DNA of 45,212 nucleotides. Origin: an uncultured Hyphomicrobiales bacterium. Its GTDB lineage: Bacteria; Pseudomonadota; Alphaproteobacteria; Rhizobiales; Devosiaceae. A model generated the notes under the pieces. It was not told the DNA's origin, did not search any database, and saw only the letters and a program-made list of their open reading frames with translations. The translations under genes and the position numbers were made by a program. The stretch spans positions 1 to 45,212 of the forward strand of contig CAIKKY010000009.1 in NCBI GenBank assembly GCA_903828145.1. Direction: 5' to 3'. Below are positions 34,335-42,659 of this stretch, in pieces; within the stretch, counting starts at the first letter, position 1, and each line of letters begins with the position of its first letter.

Positions 34335-35101
34335 CGCCAAACACCATAGTTGTCGGCCAGATAGCGGGCCGTCTCATCGTCGGCGGCGGCGCGGTCGAGC
34401 CCATGCTGCGTCTCGGACTTCAGCGGGGCGCGCTCGGCGCTGCGGCGGTTGGCGATGGGGGCCGGGCCCGGCAGCTTGTGGATCGCCGTGCCGGTGACGG
34501 CGAGTTGGCCCGATATCCAGATATCGTCAACAAGACAGCCCGGAGGGAGTGCGAAGACGCTGGGGGCGAAAAAGCGCGGACGCACGGCAACGCCGCCATA
34601 GCCGAACGCAATATCAATGGGGCCGTGACGCGGCCGCCGCCATTTGAGCGGTTGCAGGAGACCGCCGGAGAGGGCCGTCAGTTGGGCGTCCAGCCCGCGA
34701 CGCGCCAGATGGCGGGTGCGGATTTCCGCGAGCCCGCACCCGGCCCAGGCGTGAGCCTGTAAGGGAGCGGCGCTGGCGGCACGCACCAGACCTTCGGCCC
34801 AGCGGGGCTTGTAGATCTTGTCGTCATCGCAGTAGAGAATCAGCGCGTCATCGGTATCAGCGGCCCCGAGGGCCGGCAGCAACTTCGTCGCGGGGCCGAA
34901 ATCCTGCGCCGTCCGAACCTCAACGCCCGATGGTACGGGGGGCGGTGGGGTCATCTCAAACCCCCGCCATCGGTAGTCGGCGGGGAGCCAGAGAATGATG
35001 CGGTCGATGCGCGCAGACTGGGTGCATAAGGACGCAAGCGTCGGACCAAGACGATCGAAGCGGGGCGGTATGGTGGTCAGTGAAATGATGGTCTGGCTCA
35101 T
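34331..35101 (-). CDS. Glycosyltransferase, GT2-like (GT-A)
   Basis: 256 aa. It opens with IISLTTIPPRFDRLGPTLASL, has QDFGPATKLLPAL (66-78) and an acidic metal site YCDDDKIYKP (90-99). A later VDDIWISGQL segment carries an acidic pair. These are features of a small family of polysaccharide-locus glycosyltransferases in which GPATK is followed by a DDD motif. There is no membrane segment. The sugar is unknown. It stands alone on the minus strand, sharing a 4-bp TTAA stop overlap with the propeller gene and starting 45 bp from the divergent gene at 35147. That short divergent gap should hold two start regions. Confidence 0.75.
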   Translation of the reverse strand: MSQTIISLTTIPPRFDRLGPTLASLCTQSARIDRIILWLPADYRWRGFEMTPPPPVPSGVEVRTAQDFGPATKLLPALGAADTDDALILYCDDDKIYKPRWAEGLVRAASAAPLQAHAWAGCGLAEIRTRHLARRGLDAQLTALSGGLLQPLKWRRPRHGPIDIAFGYGGVAVRPRFFAPSVFALPPGCLVDDIWISGQLAVTGTAIHKLPGPAPIANRRSAERAPLKSETQHGLDRAAADDETARYLADNYGVWR

Positions 35102-35146
35102 GCTTCAGCCGCAGGGCGGCTCCGTCCCCGTCGTTCTGGCGCGCTG

Positions 35147-37261
35147 ATGGCATATCTGGCGCAAGTCGTTCTTGGCAATCTGGGTCTGTTGCTGATTGCA
35201 GCGGGTACAGGGTGGTGGCTCGTGGCCCCCTGGGTCCGCGTCCTGCCGCAGCCGGTGCTGCTCGCGCCCTTTGTCGGTCTGGTTGTTCTGCCTGCGGCAA
35301 CGCTCGTGGTCTATGTCCTCACGGGCCTTACGTTCACGGCTTCGGCGCTGCTTGCCGTGGCCGGACTTCTGGGCCTTTCTGCCCTGTCTCGCCCCCTCCT
35401 GCGCCCTCGGCCCGGTTTGGCTTTGCTCGCCCTGGGGCTGCTTTGTGTCGTCATCGTGCTGGTGTCGCCCCAGGCCGTTGGTCTTGGCGAGCCAGCGTTT
35501 TTCTTTTTCAAAGGCACTGATCAGGCTGGATATGCCCAGGTGGCGGACTGGCTCATCACCCACACGGTGCATGAGGCCCCGATGGCGGACATTGAGCGGC
35601 CGCTTGAAAGCTGGCCGGCCGTCATGGTGGCCGCAGACCCCAGGTTCGGCAGTTTCGCCCTGCTGGCGCTCGTAACGCTGGTGAATCCCGGACCGGCACT
35701 CTTCGCCTATGACGCCGCGCAGGCGCTGGTGCTGGCCTCGGCGGGGCTGGCTATGGTTGGAGTCTTTGGCCCAAGGCGGGCGGTCGTCGGCCTGATGCTC
35801 GGCCTCGTGCTGGTTACCGGGGTGTGGCTTGAGCTGGGCACATCCGGCTATTTCGGTAAAATCCTCGGCTATCCGGCGGCGCTGATCCTCGGGGGGCTGC
35901 TGCTTCGGTCTGAAGACTGCGCGGAAAGGGACCGGCTGACCTATGCGGCCAGCGTAGTTGTTTTCGCGCTGGCGGCGGGGCTTGCCTATCCGGGTCATAT
36001 TGTAGCGCTGCTCGCCGGAGCTATCGGGCTTTCTGGCGTGGTCGGTCGGCTTCCTGGGTCGTCCTTGCGGGGCGTGCCGCGCTTTAGCCTTGGGCTCTCG
36101 CTCATGGCCATGCTGTCCTCGGCCTTCGCATCCGGCCTGTTCGCCCGTCCGCTCCTGCCCAGCTTTCCGGCAGTCACCGGTCCTTGGCTCGAGGGGCTTG
36201 CGGTGGCGACGGGTGTGGACAGCCTCTCGGCCCCGGGCAGCGTACCCGGTCTGTTTGCAGCGATGGGCGGGCTGACGCTGATGGCGGTGGCCGTCGGGGT
36301 TGCGCTGGCCGCCCTGTGGGCCCGCCGGGCCGACGCTTTCGCGCTCGCTGCCGCGCCTTTTGGTCTGGCGCTGGTGCTGGTGCTCAGCGGTCGCGCCGCG
36401 GCCTTGCCGCAACTCGCGGGGTTTGCCGGGCCCGCCATCCTCATTGCGTCGGCCCTGCTGGTCTCCGAGCTTTGGGGTCGACGCGGCCAAGTCGTCGCTG
36501 CCCTGGCGTTTTGTCTGGCGATCGGGGTGGGGCTGCCGCTTGCCGTCGTGAGTATCGGCGCGCGGTTGCCGGGGCCCGGACAGGACCAGTTTGTCATCCG
36601 CAAGGTGGAAACCGAGGGCTTTATCCGCCAGATCGGTCGCGAGCGGGTCATTCTCGATATTGCAGCCCCCGTGCAATGGGCTCTGGCCTTTCTGGTGACA
36701 GCTGGAAACCGCGTTGACCTTGGCTTCAGCGCCAGCAGCTGGGAGGCTCTGTTTTCATACCGGGATTGGCCGCCGCCCCCCGAAGACGCTCGCGCGCGCT
36801 TCCGTATTGTCGCGGCAACCGCCGTTTTGCCCGAGGGGGCGGTGCTGGCGCAGACACACCAGTTCGTCCTGGTTCCGGCGGCGGTGCAGCCCTTGCCCGG
36901 CTATCATCTGCCTGAGGCCTTGGGCGCCCGCGAGACGCGCGGCCTTTGGTCGGATGGCTGGCTTGCGGGCGAGGCCGAGATGGGGCTCGCTCCGGGGCCG
37001 GTGGCGATTGCGTCGCTGGTGCTCGACGTGCCGGGCGGCGCTTCGGCGACAGCGGTGATGCCCCGTCTCACAATACGGATCGATGGGGCGATCGTGGCGG
37101 ATCAGGCGCTTCAGTCCGGTTTGAACCGATTGTCCTTTCCGCTTGCGGCCTCGGAGGCGGAGCGGCGCTTGACACTCAGCGTCGACACTGTTCAACCGCT
37201 CGCCGCCCCTGATACCCGAAGCAGTGGCGCCCGACTCATCGAGCTGACGCTGGATCCATGA
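35147..37261 (+). CDS. Large polytopic membrane protein with C-terminal beta module
   Basis: 704 aa. Hydrophobic segments occur from residue 5 to about 480, around twelve in number. An acidic loop near 115-165 (EPAFFFFKGTDQAGYAQVAD then MADIERPLESWPA) may be catalytic. The soluble end from about 592 (LGARETRGLWSDG) includes LTIRIDG and closes GARLIELTLDP, resembling the module in the protein at 31456, which also has LTIRIDG. The overall plan is the same as 31456: multi-span core plus beta tail. GT-C transferase or glycan polymerase is the probable class; this is inference. The ATG at 35147 has no clear ribosome site. It is coupled to the next gene by ATGA. A long reverse-strand frame over this gene is a composition artefact. 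Confidence 0.6.
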   Translation: MAYLAQVVLGNLGLLLIAAGTGWWLVAPWVRVLPQPVLLAPFVGLVVLPAATLVVYVLTGLTFTASALLAVAGLLGLSALSRPLLRPRPGLALLALGLLCVVIVLVSPQAVGLGEPAFFFFKGTDQAGYAQVADWLITHTVHEAPMADIERPLESWPAVMVAADPRFGSFALLALVTLVNPGPALFAYDAAQALVLASAGLAMVGVFGPRRAVVGLMLGLVLVTGVWLELGTSGYFGKILGYPAALILGGLLLRSEDCAERDRLTYAASVVVFALAAGLAYPGHIVALLAGAIGLSGVVGRLPGSSLRGVPRFSLGLSLMAMLSSAFASGLFARPLLPSFPAVTGPWLEGLAVATGVDSLSAPGSVPGLFAAMGGLTLMAVAVGVALAALWARRADAFALAAAPFGLALVLVLSGRAAALPQLAGFAGPAILIASALLVSELWGRRGQVVAALAFCLAIGVGLPLAVVSIGARLPGPGQDQFVIRKVETEGFIRQIGRERVILDIAAPVQWALAFLVTAGNRVDLGFSASSWEALFSYRDWPPPPEDARARFRIVAATAVLPEGAVLAQTHQFVLVPAAVQPLPGYHLPEALGARETRGLWSDGWLAGEAEMGLAPGPVAIASLVLDVPGGASATAVMPRLTIRIDGAIVADQALQSGLNRLSFPLAASEAERRLTLSVDTVQPLAAPDTRSSGARLIELTLDP

Positions 37262-37920
37262 CCCTCGACCGCCACAATGATAGTTTTTTAAGCCGGTGGG
37301 AGGCGGTGTTGCTGATCGCCATGGCGCGCCGGCTGCCGCAGGCGGTTGGGCCCAATCACCTCACGGCGTTTGGCGTTTTCGGGGCGCTTGTTGTGCTTGT
37401 CGGCGGCCTTCTGGCCCAGATCAACATTGCCTTTCTGTGGCTGGTCAATCTGGGGCTCGTGCTCCACTGGCTCGGGGACTCGCTGGATGGCACGCTGGCG
37501 CGTGTCCGAAAGACCGAGCGACCGCGCTTCGGGTTTTTTCTCGATCAGATGACCGATGTGCTGACCAACCTCGTCATCGCACTCGGCGTTGGTCTTGCCG
37601 GGTTCGCCCGGCTCGACATCACGTTGCTGGTGCTTGTGGGCTATCAGATGCTCGGCATGTTCGTTCTGATCCAGAGCGCGGCGACCGGCAGATTCTTCGT
37701 GTCCATCGGCGGGCTCGGCCCCACCGAGGTGCGGCTCGTCATTGTCGTATTGACCCTTCTGGTCATGGGCTTCGGCGCACCGCCGATCCTGCTCTTTGGC
37801 GCAGCGTTCACCTGGTGTGATGGGGTGATGCTCGCCGGATTTGGGGTCATGCTGGCCCTGTTCGCTAGCTCATTTGTCGCTGAGGGGCGACGGATTGGGC
37901 GCGACGACCCCGGGGCCTGA
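37258..37920 (+). CDS. CDP-alcohol phosphatidyltransferase family protein
   Basis: 220-aa integral membrane enzyme. The family motif D-x2-D-G-x2-A-R-x9-G-x3-D-x3-D is complete: Asp74, Asp77, Gly78, Ala81, Arg82, Gly92, Asp96, Asp100. About six hydrophobic segments are present. The family transfers a phospho-alcohol from a CDP-linked donor to an alcohol acceptor, as in phosphatidylglycerophosphate or phosphatidylinositol synthesis. In this locus it could put phospho-glycerol, phospho-inositol or a similar group on a lipid or sugar. It is coupled to the membrane protein before it by ATGA and is the last gene of the glycan locus on this strand. Housekeeping PgsA or PssA is less likely given the context. 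Confidence 0.85.
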   Translation: MTLDRHNDSFLSRWEAVLLIAMARRLPQAVGPNHLTAFGVFGALVVLVGGLLAQINIAFLWLVNLGLVLHWLGDSLDGTLARVRKTERPRFGFFLDQMTDVLTNLVIALGVGLAGFARLDITLLVLVGYQMLGMFVLIQSAATGRFFVSIGGLGPTEVRLVIVVLTLLVMGFGAPPILLFGAAFTWCDGVMLAGFGVMLALFASSFVAEGRRIGRDDPGA

Positions 37921-37944
37921 GCCCCCTTCACCGGATTGGCGTCT

Positions 37945-38499
37945 TCAGCGGGCCTTATCGGCCACCGCCAGAATGTCCAGAGTGACCTCGTCGCCCACGA
38001 GACCGAACCAGCGCGATGCGCCAAAGGCGCTGAGCGCTATTGATCCGGTCGCCTCGATCGTCAGCCTCGTCGGAAGGCTGGCATCGCGGGCGTCGATCCT
38101 GACGTCGAAATGAGCCGGCTGCGTTACGCCGCGCAGGGTAATGTCGCCATCGACGCCCAGACCGGCTGCGGTCTTCGTCGCCTTTGTTGAGATAAAGAAG
38201 ATCTGCCGATACACGGCGGTGTTGAGAAAGCTCTCGCCGCGCATGACGAGCGTTGCCTCGCGGAAGCCGGCTTCGGCGCCCGAAGCATCGAGCGTCACGG
38301 CAAGCGTCAGGCTTTCCGGCGATGCCGGGTCGAAGACCAGGATGGCGGACGAAAACGGCAGCGTGCCCCGAATGAAATCCGGCCCGACCGGCACGCGGAA
38401 GCGGACCGTCGAGAGGTCCGGATGGACAGAATAGACCTCGGGCGCGGCCAGTGCCGGGGTGAAGCCCAGAATCAGGACAAGATACAGGATCAGGCGCAT
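37945..38499 (-). CDS. YceI-family periplasmic lipid-binding protein
   Basis: 184 aa. The ATG at 38499 gives a clear signal peptide (MRLILYLVLILGFTPALA, cleavage after Ala-Ala near residue 19); a longer frame from 38658 would add 53 unsupported residues. The mature part follows the YceI pattern: YSVHPDLSTVRFRV, a FDPASPESLTLAVTLDASG stretch, FLNTAVYRQIFFIST, LGVDGDITLRGVTQP, and SRWFGLVGDEVTLDI at the end. YceI proteins are lipocalin-like beta barrels that bind isoprenoid-type lipids in the periplasm. It converges on the CDP-alcohol transferase gene, 24 bp apart, and is probably not part of the glycan locus. Confidence 0.85.
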   Translation of the reverse strand: MRLILYLVLILGFTPALAAPEVYSVHPDLSTVRFRVPVGPDFIRGTLPFSSAILVFDPASPESLTLAVTLDASGAEAGFREATLVMRGESFLNTAVYRQIFFISTKATKTAAGLGVDGDITLRGVTQPAHFDVRIDARDASLPTRLTIEATGSIALSAFGASRWFGLVGDEVTLDILAVADKAR

Positions 38500-38726
38500 T
38501 GCGGGCTCCGGCGAGGACGGAAAGACCGAGCGAGCCCTATCCCGCCCAGCGGCGGGCCAGCAACGCCGGATTGATCCGTATGTGAAGCGCGCGATGGTCT
38601 CCACGACCAACGGCTGTGCCCAGGCGGCCCGTCGGTCAGGTCTGCTCATAAAAACCACAGCAGCGTCATAGTTTGTTCAGGATTGCGGGGCAGGAACGGG
38701 GCCAACGTCTCATTCCGTACCCGGTC

Positions 38727-39746
38727 ATGATCATCAGCTTTTTGTCCCGCCTTCGTTTCGGCCTGATTCTTGTTGCTGCAGCGCTCTCGGCCGCGCCTGC
38801 ACTGGCGCAGGTGACCATCTTTTCGCCCTTCAATATTGCCGATGCCATGGATAAGGCGCCGCAGAAGATCGCCAATATCGCCTTTGCCGATGGCCAGCGG
38901 AAAAAGCTCGACATCTATGTGCCCGACAAGGCCGACGGACCGGCGCCGGTCGTGATGTTCATTTATGGCGGCGCGTGGCGGGCTGGTGACAAGTTCGAGT
39001 ATGAGTTCGTAGGCCGGGCCTTTGCCGCGCAGGGCTATGTGGCCGTCATTGCCGATTATCGCCTGTGGCCGGAAGCGAAGTACCCGGATTTCCTCGAAGA
39101 TTGCGCCGAGGCGATGAAGTGGATTGAGCTGAACATCGGCAGTTATGGCGGCGACCCCAAGCGGTTCTTCGTCGTGGGCCATTCGGCCGGGGCCTATAAT
39201 GCGGTGATGCTCGGGCTCGACCGGTCGTTTCAGCGCGAATTTGGGGTGACCATGCCGATCCGCGCGATTGCGGCGCTGTCCGGGCCCTATAATTTCTACC
39301 CGTTTGAGTATGGCGAGGTGCGCGAGACCTTTGGGGGCGCTCCCAACCCCGAAGGTACGCAGCCGGTGAACCTCGTTTCGTCGGACGCGCCGCCGATGTT
39401 TCTGGCGAGCGGCACCGACGATCCCATCGTGCGGATGGAAAACACCACGGCGCTTGCCGAAAAGCTTCGCGGCCAGGGTGTGTGGGTGACCGAGAAATAT
39501 TACCAGGGTGCCGGCCATCTGGAGCCGGTGATTTCGCTCGGCGCCATGATGCGCTCGCGCCTGCCGGCGTTGCAGGATATCGTGGATTTCTTCCAGACTT
39601 TCGGAGCGTTTCCGGCGGGCACCACCCGGCCGGTGTTCATTCCCGCCCCGGCGGAGGACACGCTGACGGCGCTGCTCAAGACGATTGATGATGGCGTGCT
39701 GGCCCCGATTGCCCCGCATGTGCCGGTGCCGGGCGGCAAAAACTGA
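38727..39746 (+). CDS. Secreted alpha/beta hydrolase (HSL/carboxylesterase type)
   Basis: 339 aa with a signal peptide (MIISFLSRLRFGLILVAAAL, then AAPALAQ, cleavage near 28). Catalytic features are the oxyanion-hole segment YGGAWRAG (80-87), the nucleophile Ser153 in GHSAGA, Asp231/232 in GTDDPIV and His264 in GAGHLEP. It resembles BD-FAE/esterase-lipase family enzymes acting on acyl esters in the periplasm. The ATG at 38727 is chosen for the signal peptide; an upstream opening at 38673 lacks one at its N-terminus. It is divergent from the YceI gene (227 bp between starts). The substrate is unknown; polysaccharide deacetylation would fit the neighbourhood but there is no direct evidence. Confidence 0.8.
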   Translation: MIISFLSRLRFGLILVAAALSAAPALAQVTIFSPFNIADAMDKAPQKIANIAFADGQRKKLDIYVPDKADGPAPVVMFIYGGAWRAGDKFEYEFVGRAFAAQGYVAVIADYRLWPEAKYPDFLEDCAEAMKWIELNIGSYGGDPKRFFVVGHSAGAYNAVMLGLDRSFQREFGVTMPIRAIAALSGPYNFYPFEYGEVRETFGGAPNPEGTQPVNLVSSDAPPMFLASGTDDPIVRMENTTALAEKLRGQGVWVTEKYYQGAGHLEPVISLGAMMRSRLPALQDIVDFFQTFGAFPAGTTRPVFIPAPAEDTLTALLKTIDDGVLAPIAPHVPVPGGKN

Positions 39747-39800
39747 GGTGGCGCCCGTCCTGACCCAGCGCTAGGCTGCGGCAGCATTGCGGAGGGGAAC

Positions 39801-40775
39801 ATGGACTATACGCGTCTCGGAACGACCGGGCTTGAGGTCAGTCGGCTTTGCCTGGGCTGCATGTCGTTTGGCACCAATAAGGCCGAACGGCCCTGGGTTC
39901 TGGGCGAAGAGGACACGCGCGCCATTTTCCGCAAGGCCTGGGACAGCGGCATCACGTTTTACGACACGGCCAATGTCTATTCGGCCGGGACCAGCGAGGA
40001 GCTGACCGGGCGGATGCTGCGCGATCTCGCGCCGCGCGAACACTATGTGCTCGCTACCAAGGTGTTTGGGCGCATGCGCCCGGGCTCCAACGGCCAGGGG
40101 CTGAGCCGCAAGGCGATTTTCGGCGAGATCGATGCGAGTTTGAAGCGGCTCGGGACCGATTATGTCGACCTCTACCAGATCCACCGGTTTGACCCCCTGA
40201 CCCCCATTGAGGAAACGCTTGAAGCGCTCAATGATGTCGTGAAGGCGGGCAAGGCCCGGTATATCGGCGCTTCGTCGATGTATGCGTGGCAGTTCATGAA
40301 GATGCTCGAGGCCTCGCGGCAGCACGGCTGGGCCCGGTTCGTGTCGATGCAGAACCATGTGAACCTGCTCTATCGCGAAGAAGAGCGCGAAATGCTGCCG
40401 CTGTGCGAAAGCGAAGGGATTGGCGTTATCCCGTGGTCGCCGCTGGCGCGCGGCCGGTTGGCGCGGCCCTGGGGCGAAGAAACAGCACGCAGCGAGACGG
40501 ACGCGTTTGGGCGCAGGCTCTATGCCGAGGTCGATGCCATGGGCCAGAGCATTACCGGCGCAGTGGCCGATATCGCCAAGGCCAAAGGCGTGACCATGGC
40601 CCAGGTGGCCCTCGCCTGGGTGCTGGCCAAAACGCCCGTGACCGCGCCGATTGTGGGGGTGACCAAACTCGCCCAGCTCGATGACGCCTTGGGTGCGTTG
40701 TCGGTCAAGCTGACCGCCGAGGATATCGCGGCGCTGGAAGCCCCGTATCGGCCGCAGCCGGTGATGCCGTTCTAG
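39801..40775 (+). CDS. Aldo/keto reductase
   Basis: 324-aa NADPH-dependent TIM barrel. The family tetrad is complete: Asp55, Tyr60 (FYDTANVY), Lys87 (LATKVFG) and His128 (YQIHRFD). LGTTGLEVSRLCLGCMSFGT at the N-terminus and the C-terminal GVTKLAQLDDAL cofactor segment are typical of the YajO/PdxI-like group (AKR11/13 type). GGAGGGG at 39790-39796 gives a strong ribosome site before the ATG. Probably monocistronic. Its stop overlaps the convergent DUF599 gene by 4 bp (CTAG). Confidence 0.9.
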   Translation: MDYTRLGTTGLEVSRLCLGCMSFGTNKAERPWVLGEEDTRAIFRKAWDSGITFYDTANVYSAGTSEELTGRMLRDLAPREHYVLATKVFGRMRPGSNGQGLSRKAIFGEIDASLKRLGTDYVDLYQIHRFDPLTPIEETLEALNDVVKAGKARYIGASSMYAWQFMKMLEASRQHGWARFVSMQNHVNLLYREEEREMLPLCESEGIGVIPWSPLARGRLARPWGEETARSETDAFGRRLYAEVDAMGQSITGAVADIAKAKGVTMAQVALAWVLAKTPVTAPIVGVTKLAQLDDALGALSVKLTAEDIAALEAPYRPQPVMPF

Positions 40776-41452
40776 AGTTTCTGCTCGCGCTTTGCTGCAG
40801 AGAGCGCCGCCGAGGCCGCCACCCGGTGCGCTGATGAGAAGAACTCGCGGTGGATGACGAAGAACAGGGTCATCAGCGAGACGACAATGGCGGTCCAGGG
40901 CGCGGCAAACCAGGCCACCATGGGCACGGCGAAATAGTATCCGCGCAGGCCGGTGTTGAAGTTCCGCGCCGCCATGGTGTTGAGCTGCGCCATGGCGTTG
41001 ACCTCTTCGATGGAGGTTTCGCCGTGCGGATCGATAGCGCCGAGCATGATGCAGAAATGGTTGAACTGCCGCAGGCTGAGCGTGAAGGCAAAGAAGCTGA
41101 GCGAGAACACCACCAGCATGGCGAAGAGATGAATTTCGACATCGGGCAGGGTGTAGCGGCTGAGCCCGACGGTATTGATGGTGAGCATCAGCGGCGTGAG
41201 GTTGCCGAAAGCGGTGAAGATGGCGAGGACCAACAGCACGGTGGTGGAGGCGAGGAAACTCACCGACCCCATGAGATTGCCCGAGAGAATGGCATCGAGC
41301 GGCGTATCGCGCTTGACGGCATTCGAAACCCAGCGGTGGCGCTGCATGGCCATTATGGTGGAGAGCGACGGCCGCCGCTTTTCAATCAGCGGCGCGCCAT
41401 AGGTGTAAAGCGCCCAGATCAGCATCGGGAAAATGGTCGAAAAAAGCGTCAT
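40772..41452 (-). CDS. DUF599 family inner-membrane protein
   Basis: 226 aa with about four hydrophobic segments (MTLFSTIFPMLIWALYTYGA; FLASTTVLLVLAIFTAFG; IHLFAMLVVFSLSFFAF; YYFAVPMVAWFAAPWTAIVV). Conserved DUF599 features include RHRWV after the first helix, the AILSGNLMGSVSFLAST stretch, the QFNHFCIMLGA segment and the AARNFNTGLRGYYFA stretch. The function of the family is unknown. It converges with the aldo/keto reductase gene with a 4-bp shared stop. Confidence 0.82.
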   Translation of the reverse strand: MTLFSTIFPMLIWALYTYGAPLIEKRRPSLSTIMAMQRHRWVSNAVKRDTPLDAILSGNLMGSVSFLASTTVLLVLAIFTAFGNLTPLMLTINTVGLSRYTLPDVEIHLFAMLVVFSLSFFAFTLSLRQFNHFCIMLGAIDPHGETSIEEVNAMAQLNTMAARNFNTGLRGYYFAVPMVAWFAAPWTAIVVSLMTLFFVIHREFFSSAHRVAASAALSAAKREQKL

Positions 41453-41500
41453 GCTGTCCGGCTCCCGATGGGGGTGTCTGTGGCGCCGCCGCAGCCTCGA

Positions 41501-42538
41501 TCAGAGGGTGCGGGCGTAGCGCATGAAAATCTTCTGGATTCCCTCAAGCACATCGTCCGAGAGCTGCACGTCGGCGGCATCGATATTGGTTTTGAGCTGC
41601 GCCATGGTGGTGGCCCCGATGATGACCGACGTCATGAACGGCTTGGTGAGGCAGAAGGCGATGGCCATCTGGTTCACATCGAGCCCGTGCTGGTTGGCCA
41701 GCTCGATATAGGCCCGGATCGCAGGTTCGGTATACTGGTTGCTGCGGTAGGATGAGCCGGCAACGGCCCCGCGCGTGCCGGGCGGCAGCACGCCGCCGAG
41801 ATATTTGCCCGAGAGCGCCCCGGCCGCGAGCGGCGAGTAGGCGAGCAGCCCGACATCCTCGTGGAAGGCCAGTTCGGCCAGATCGAGGTCGTAATAGCGG
41901 CGCAGGAAGTTGTACTCGTTCTGGATCGACACGACGCGCGGCAGACCATGCGCCTCAGCGAGCTTGAGGTACTGCATGGTGCCCCAGGCCGTCTCGTTGG
42001 AGAGGCCGAAATGGCGGATCTTGCCCTCGGTAACGAGCTTGCCCATTTCCTCAAGGACTTCGATCAGGTTGGGCAGCACCGCTTCGCGTTCGTGGGTGAA
42101 GGGGTTGTAGTCCCACGACCCTTCAAAGTGATAGTGTCCGCGGCGCGGCCAGTGAATCTGGTACAGGTCGATGTAATCGGTCTGCAAACGCCGCAGCGAC
42201 CCTTCAATGGCCTCGCGCACGCTCGGGCCATCAATGCCCCGGCCGCCGCGCACCCAGGGGCGCCCGCCGCCAGCGATTTTGGAGGCGAGAAACACCTTGT
42301 CGCGGTTGCTGCGCGCGTTGAACCAGGTGCCGATGATGGTTTCGGTCTTGCCAAAGGTCTCGGGCGAGGGCGGCACCGCGTACATTTCGGCGGTATCGAA
42401 GAAATTGATGCCGCGCTCGAGGGCATAATCCATCTGCGCGTGGCCATCGGCCTCGGTATTCTGCAGGCCCCAGGTCATGGTGCCGAGGCAGATTTCAGGC
42501 ACCATGATATCGGTGCGACCCAAACGCTTCAATTTCAT
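41501..42538 (-). CDS. Aldo/keto reductase, Tas-like
   Basis: 345 aa. The catalytic tetrad is Asp48, Tyr53 (FFDTAEMYAVPPSPETFG), Lys87 (LASKIAG) and His129 (YQIHWP). The MYAVPP.PET segment and the long loop with YHFEGSWDYNP are characteristic of Tas/YghZ-type reductases. The start at 42538 gives the family N-terminus MKLKRLGRTDIMVPEICLGT; a frame extending to 42898 runs antisense through the next gene and is rejected. It is divergent from the exported protein at 42660 (121 bp between starts). It is only distantly similar to the reductase at 39801 and not a recent duplicate. Confidence 0.9.
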   Translation of the reverse strand: MKLKRLGRTDIMVPEICLGTMTWGLQNTEADGHAQMDYALERGINFFDTAEMYAVPPSPETFGKTETIIGTWFNARSNRDKVFLASKIAGGGRPWVRGGRGIDGPSVREAIEGSLRRLQTDYIDLYQIHWPRRGHYHFEGSWDYNPFTHEREAVLPNLIEVLEEMGKLVTEGKIRHFGLSNETAWGTMQYLKLAEAHGLPRVVSIQNEYNFLRRYYDLDLAELAFHEDVGLLAYSPLAAGALSGKYLGGVLPPGTRGAVAGSSYRSNQYTEPAIRAYIELANQHGLDVNQMAIAFCLTKPFMTSVIIGATTMAQLKTNIDAADVQLSDDVLEGIQKIFMRYARTL

Positions 42539-42659
42539 CAGAACTTTCCCGCACATGCACTCGGCGCGCACCCTATTGCCGCCAATGAAGGCAGGCAAGC
42601 TGCCGATTGCGCCGGGCGGCGAGATCAGCACAATGGTCGTGGATTTGAGGAGACGGCGC

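Noticed and set aside
35105-36676. A 523-codon open frame on the minus strand
   Set aside because: It lies antisense to the membrane protein at 35147-37261, is very rich in Arg, Gln, His and Gly and has no motif. It is a typical composition shadow in GC-rich DNA.
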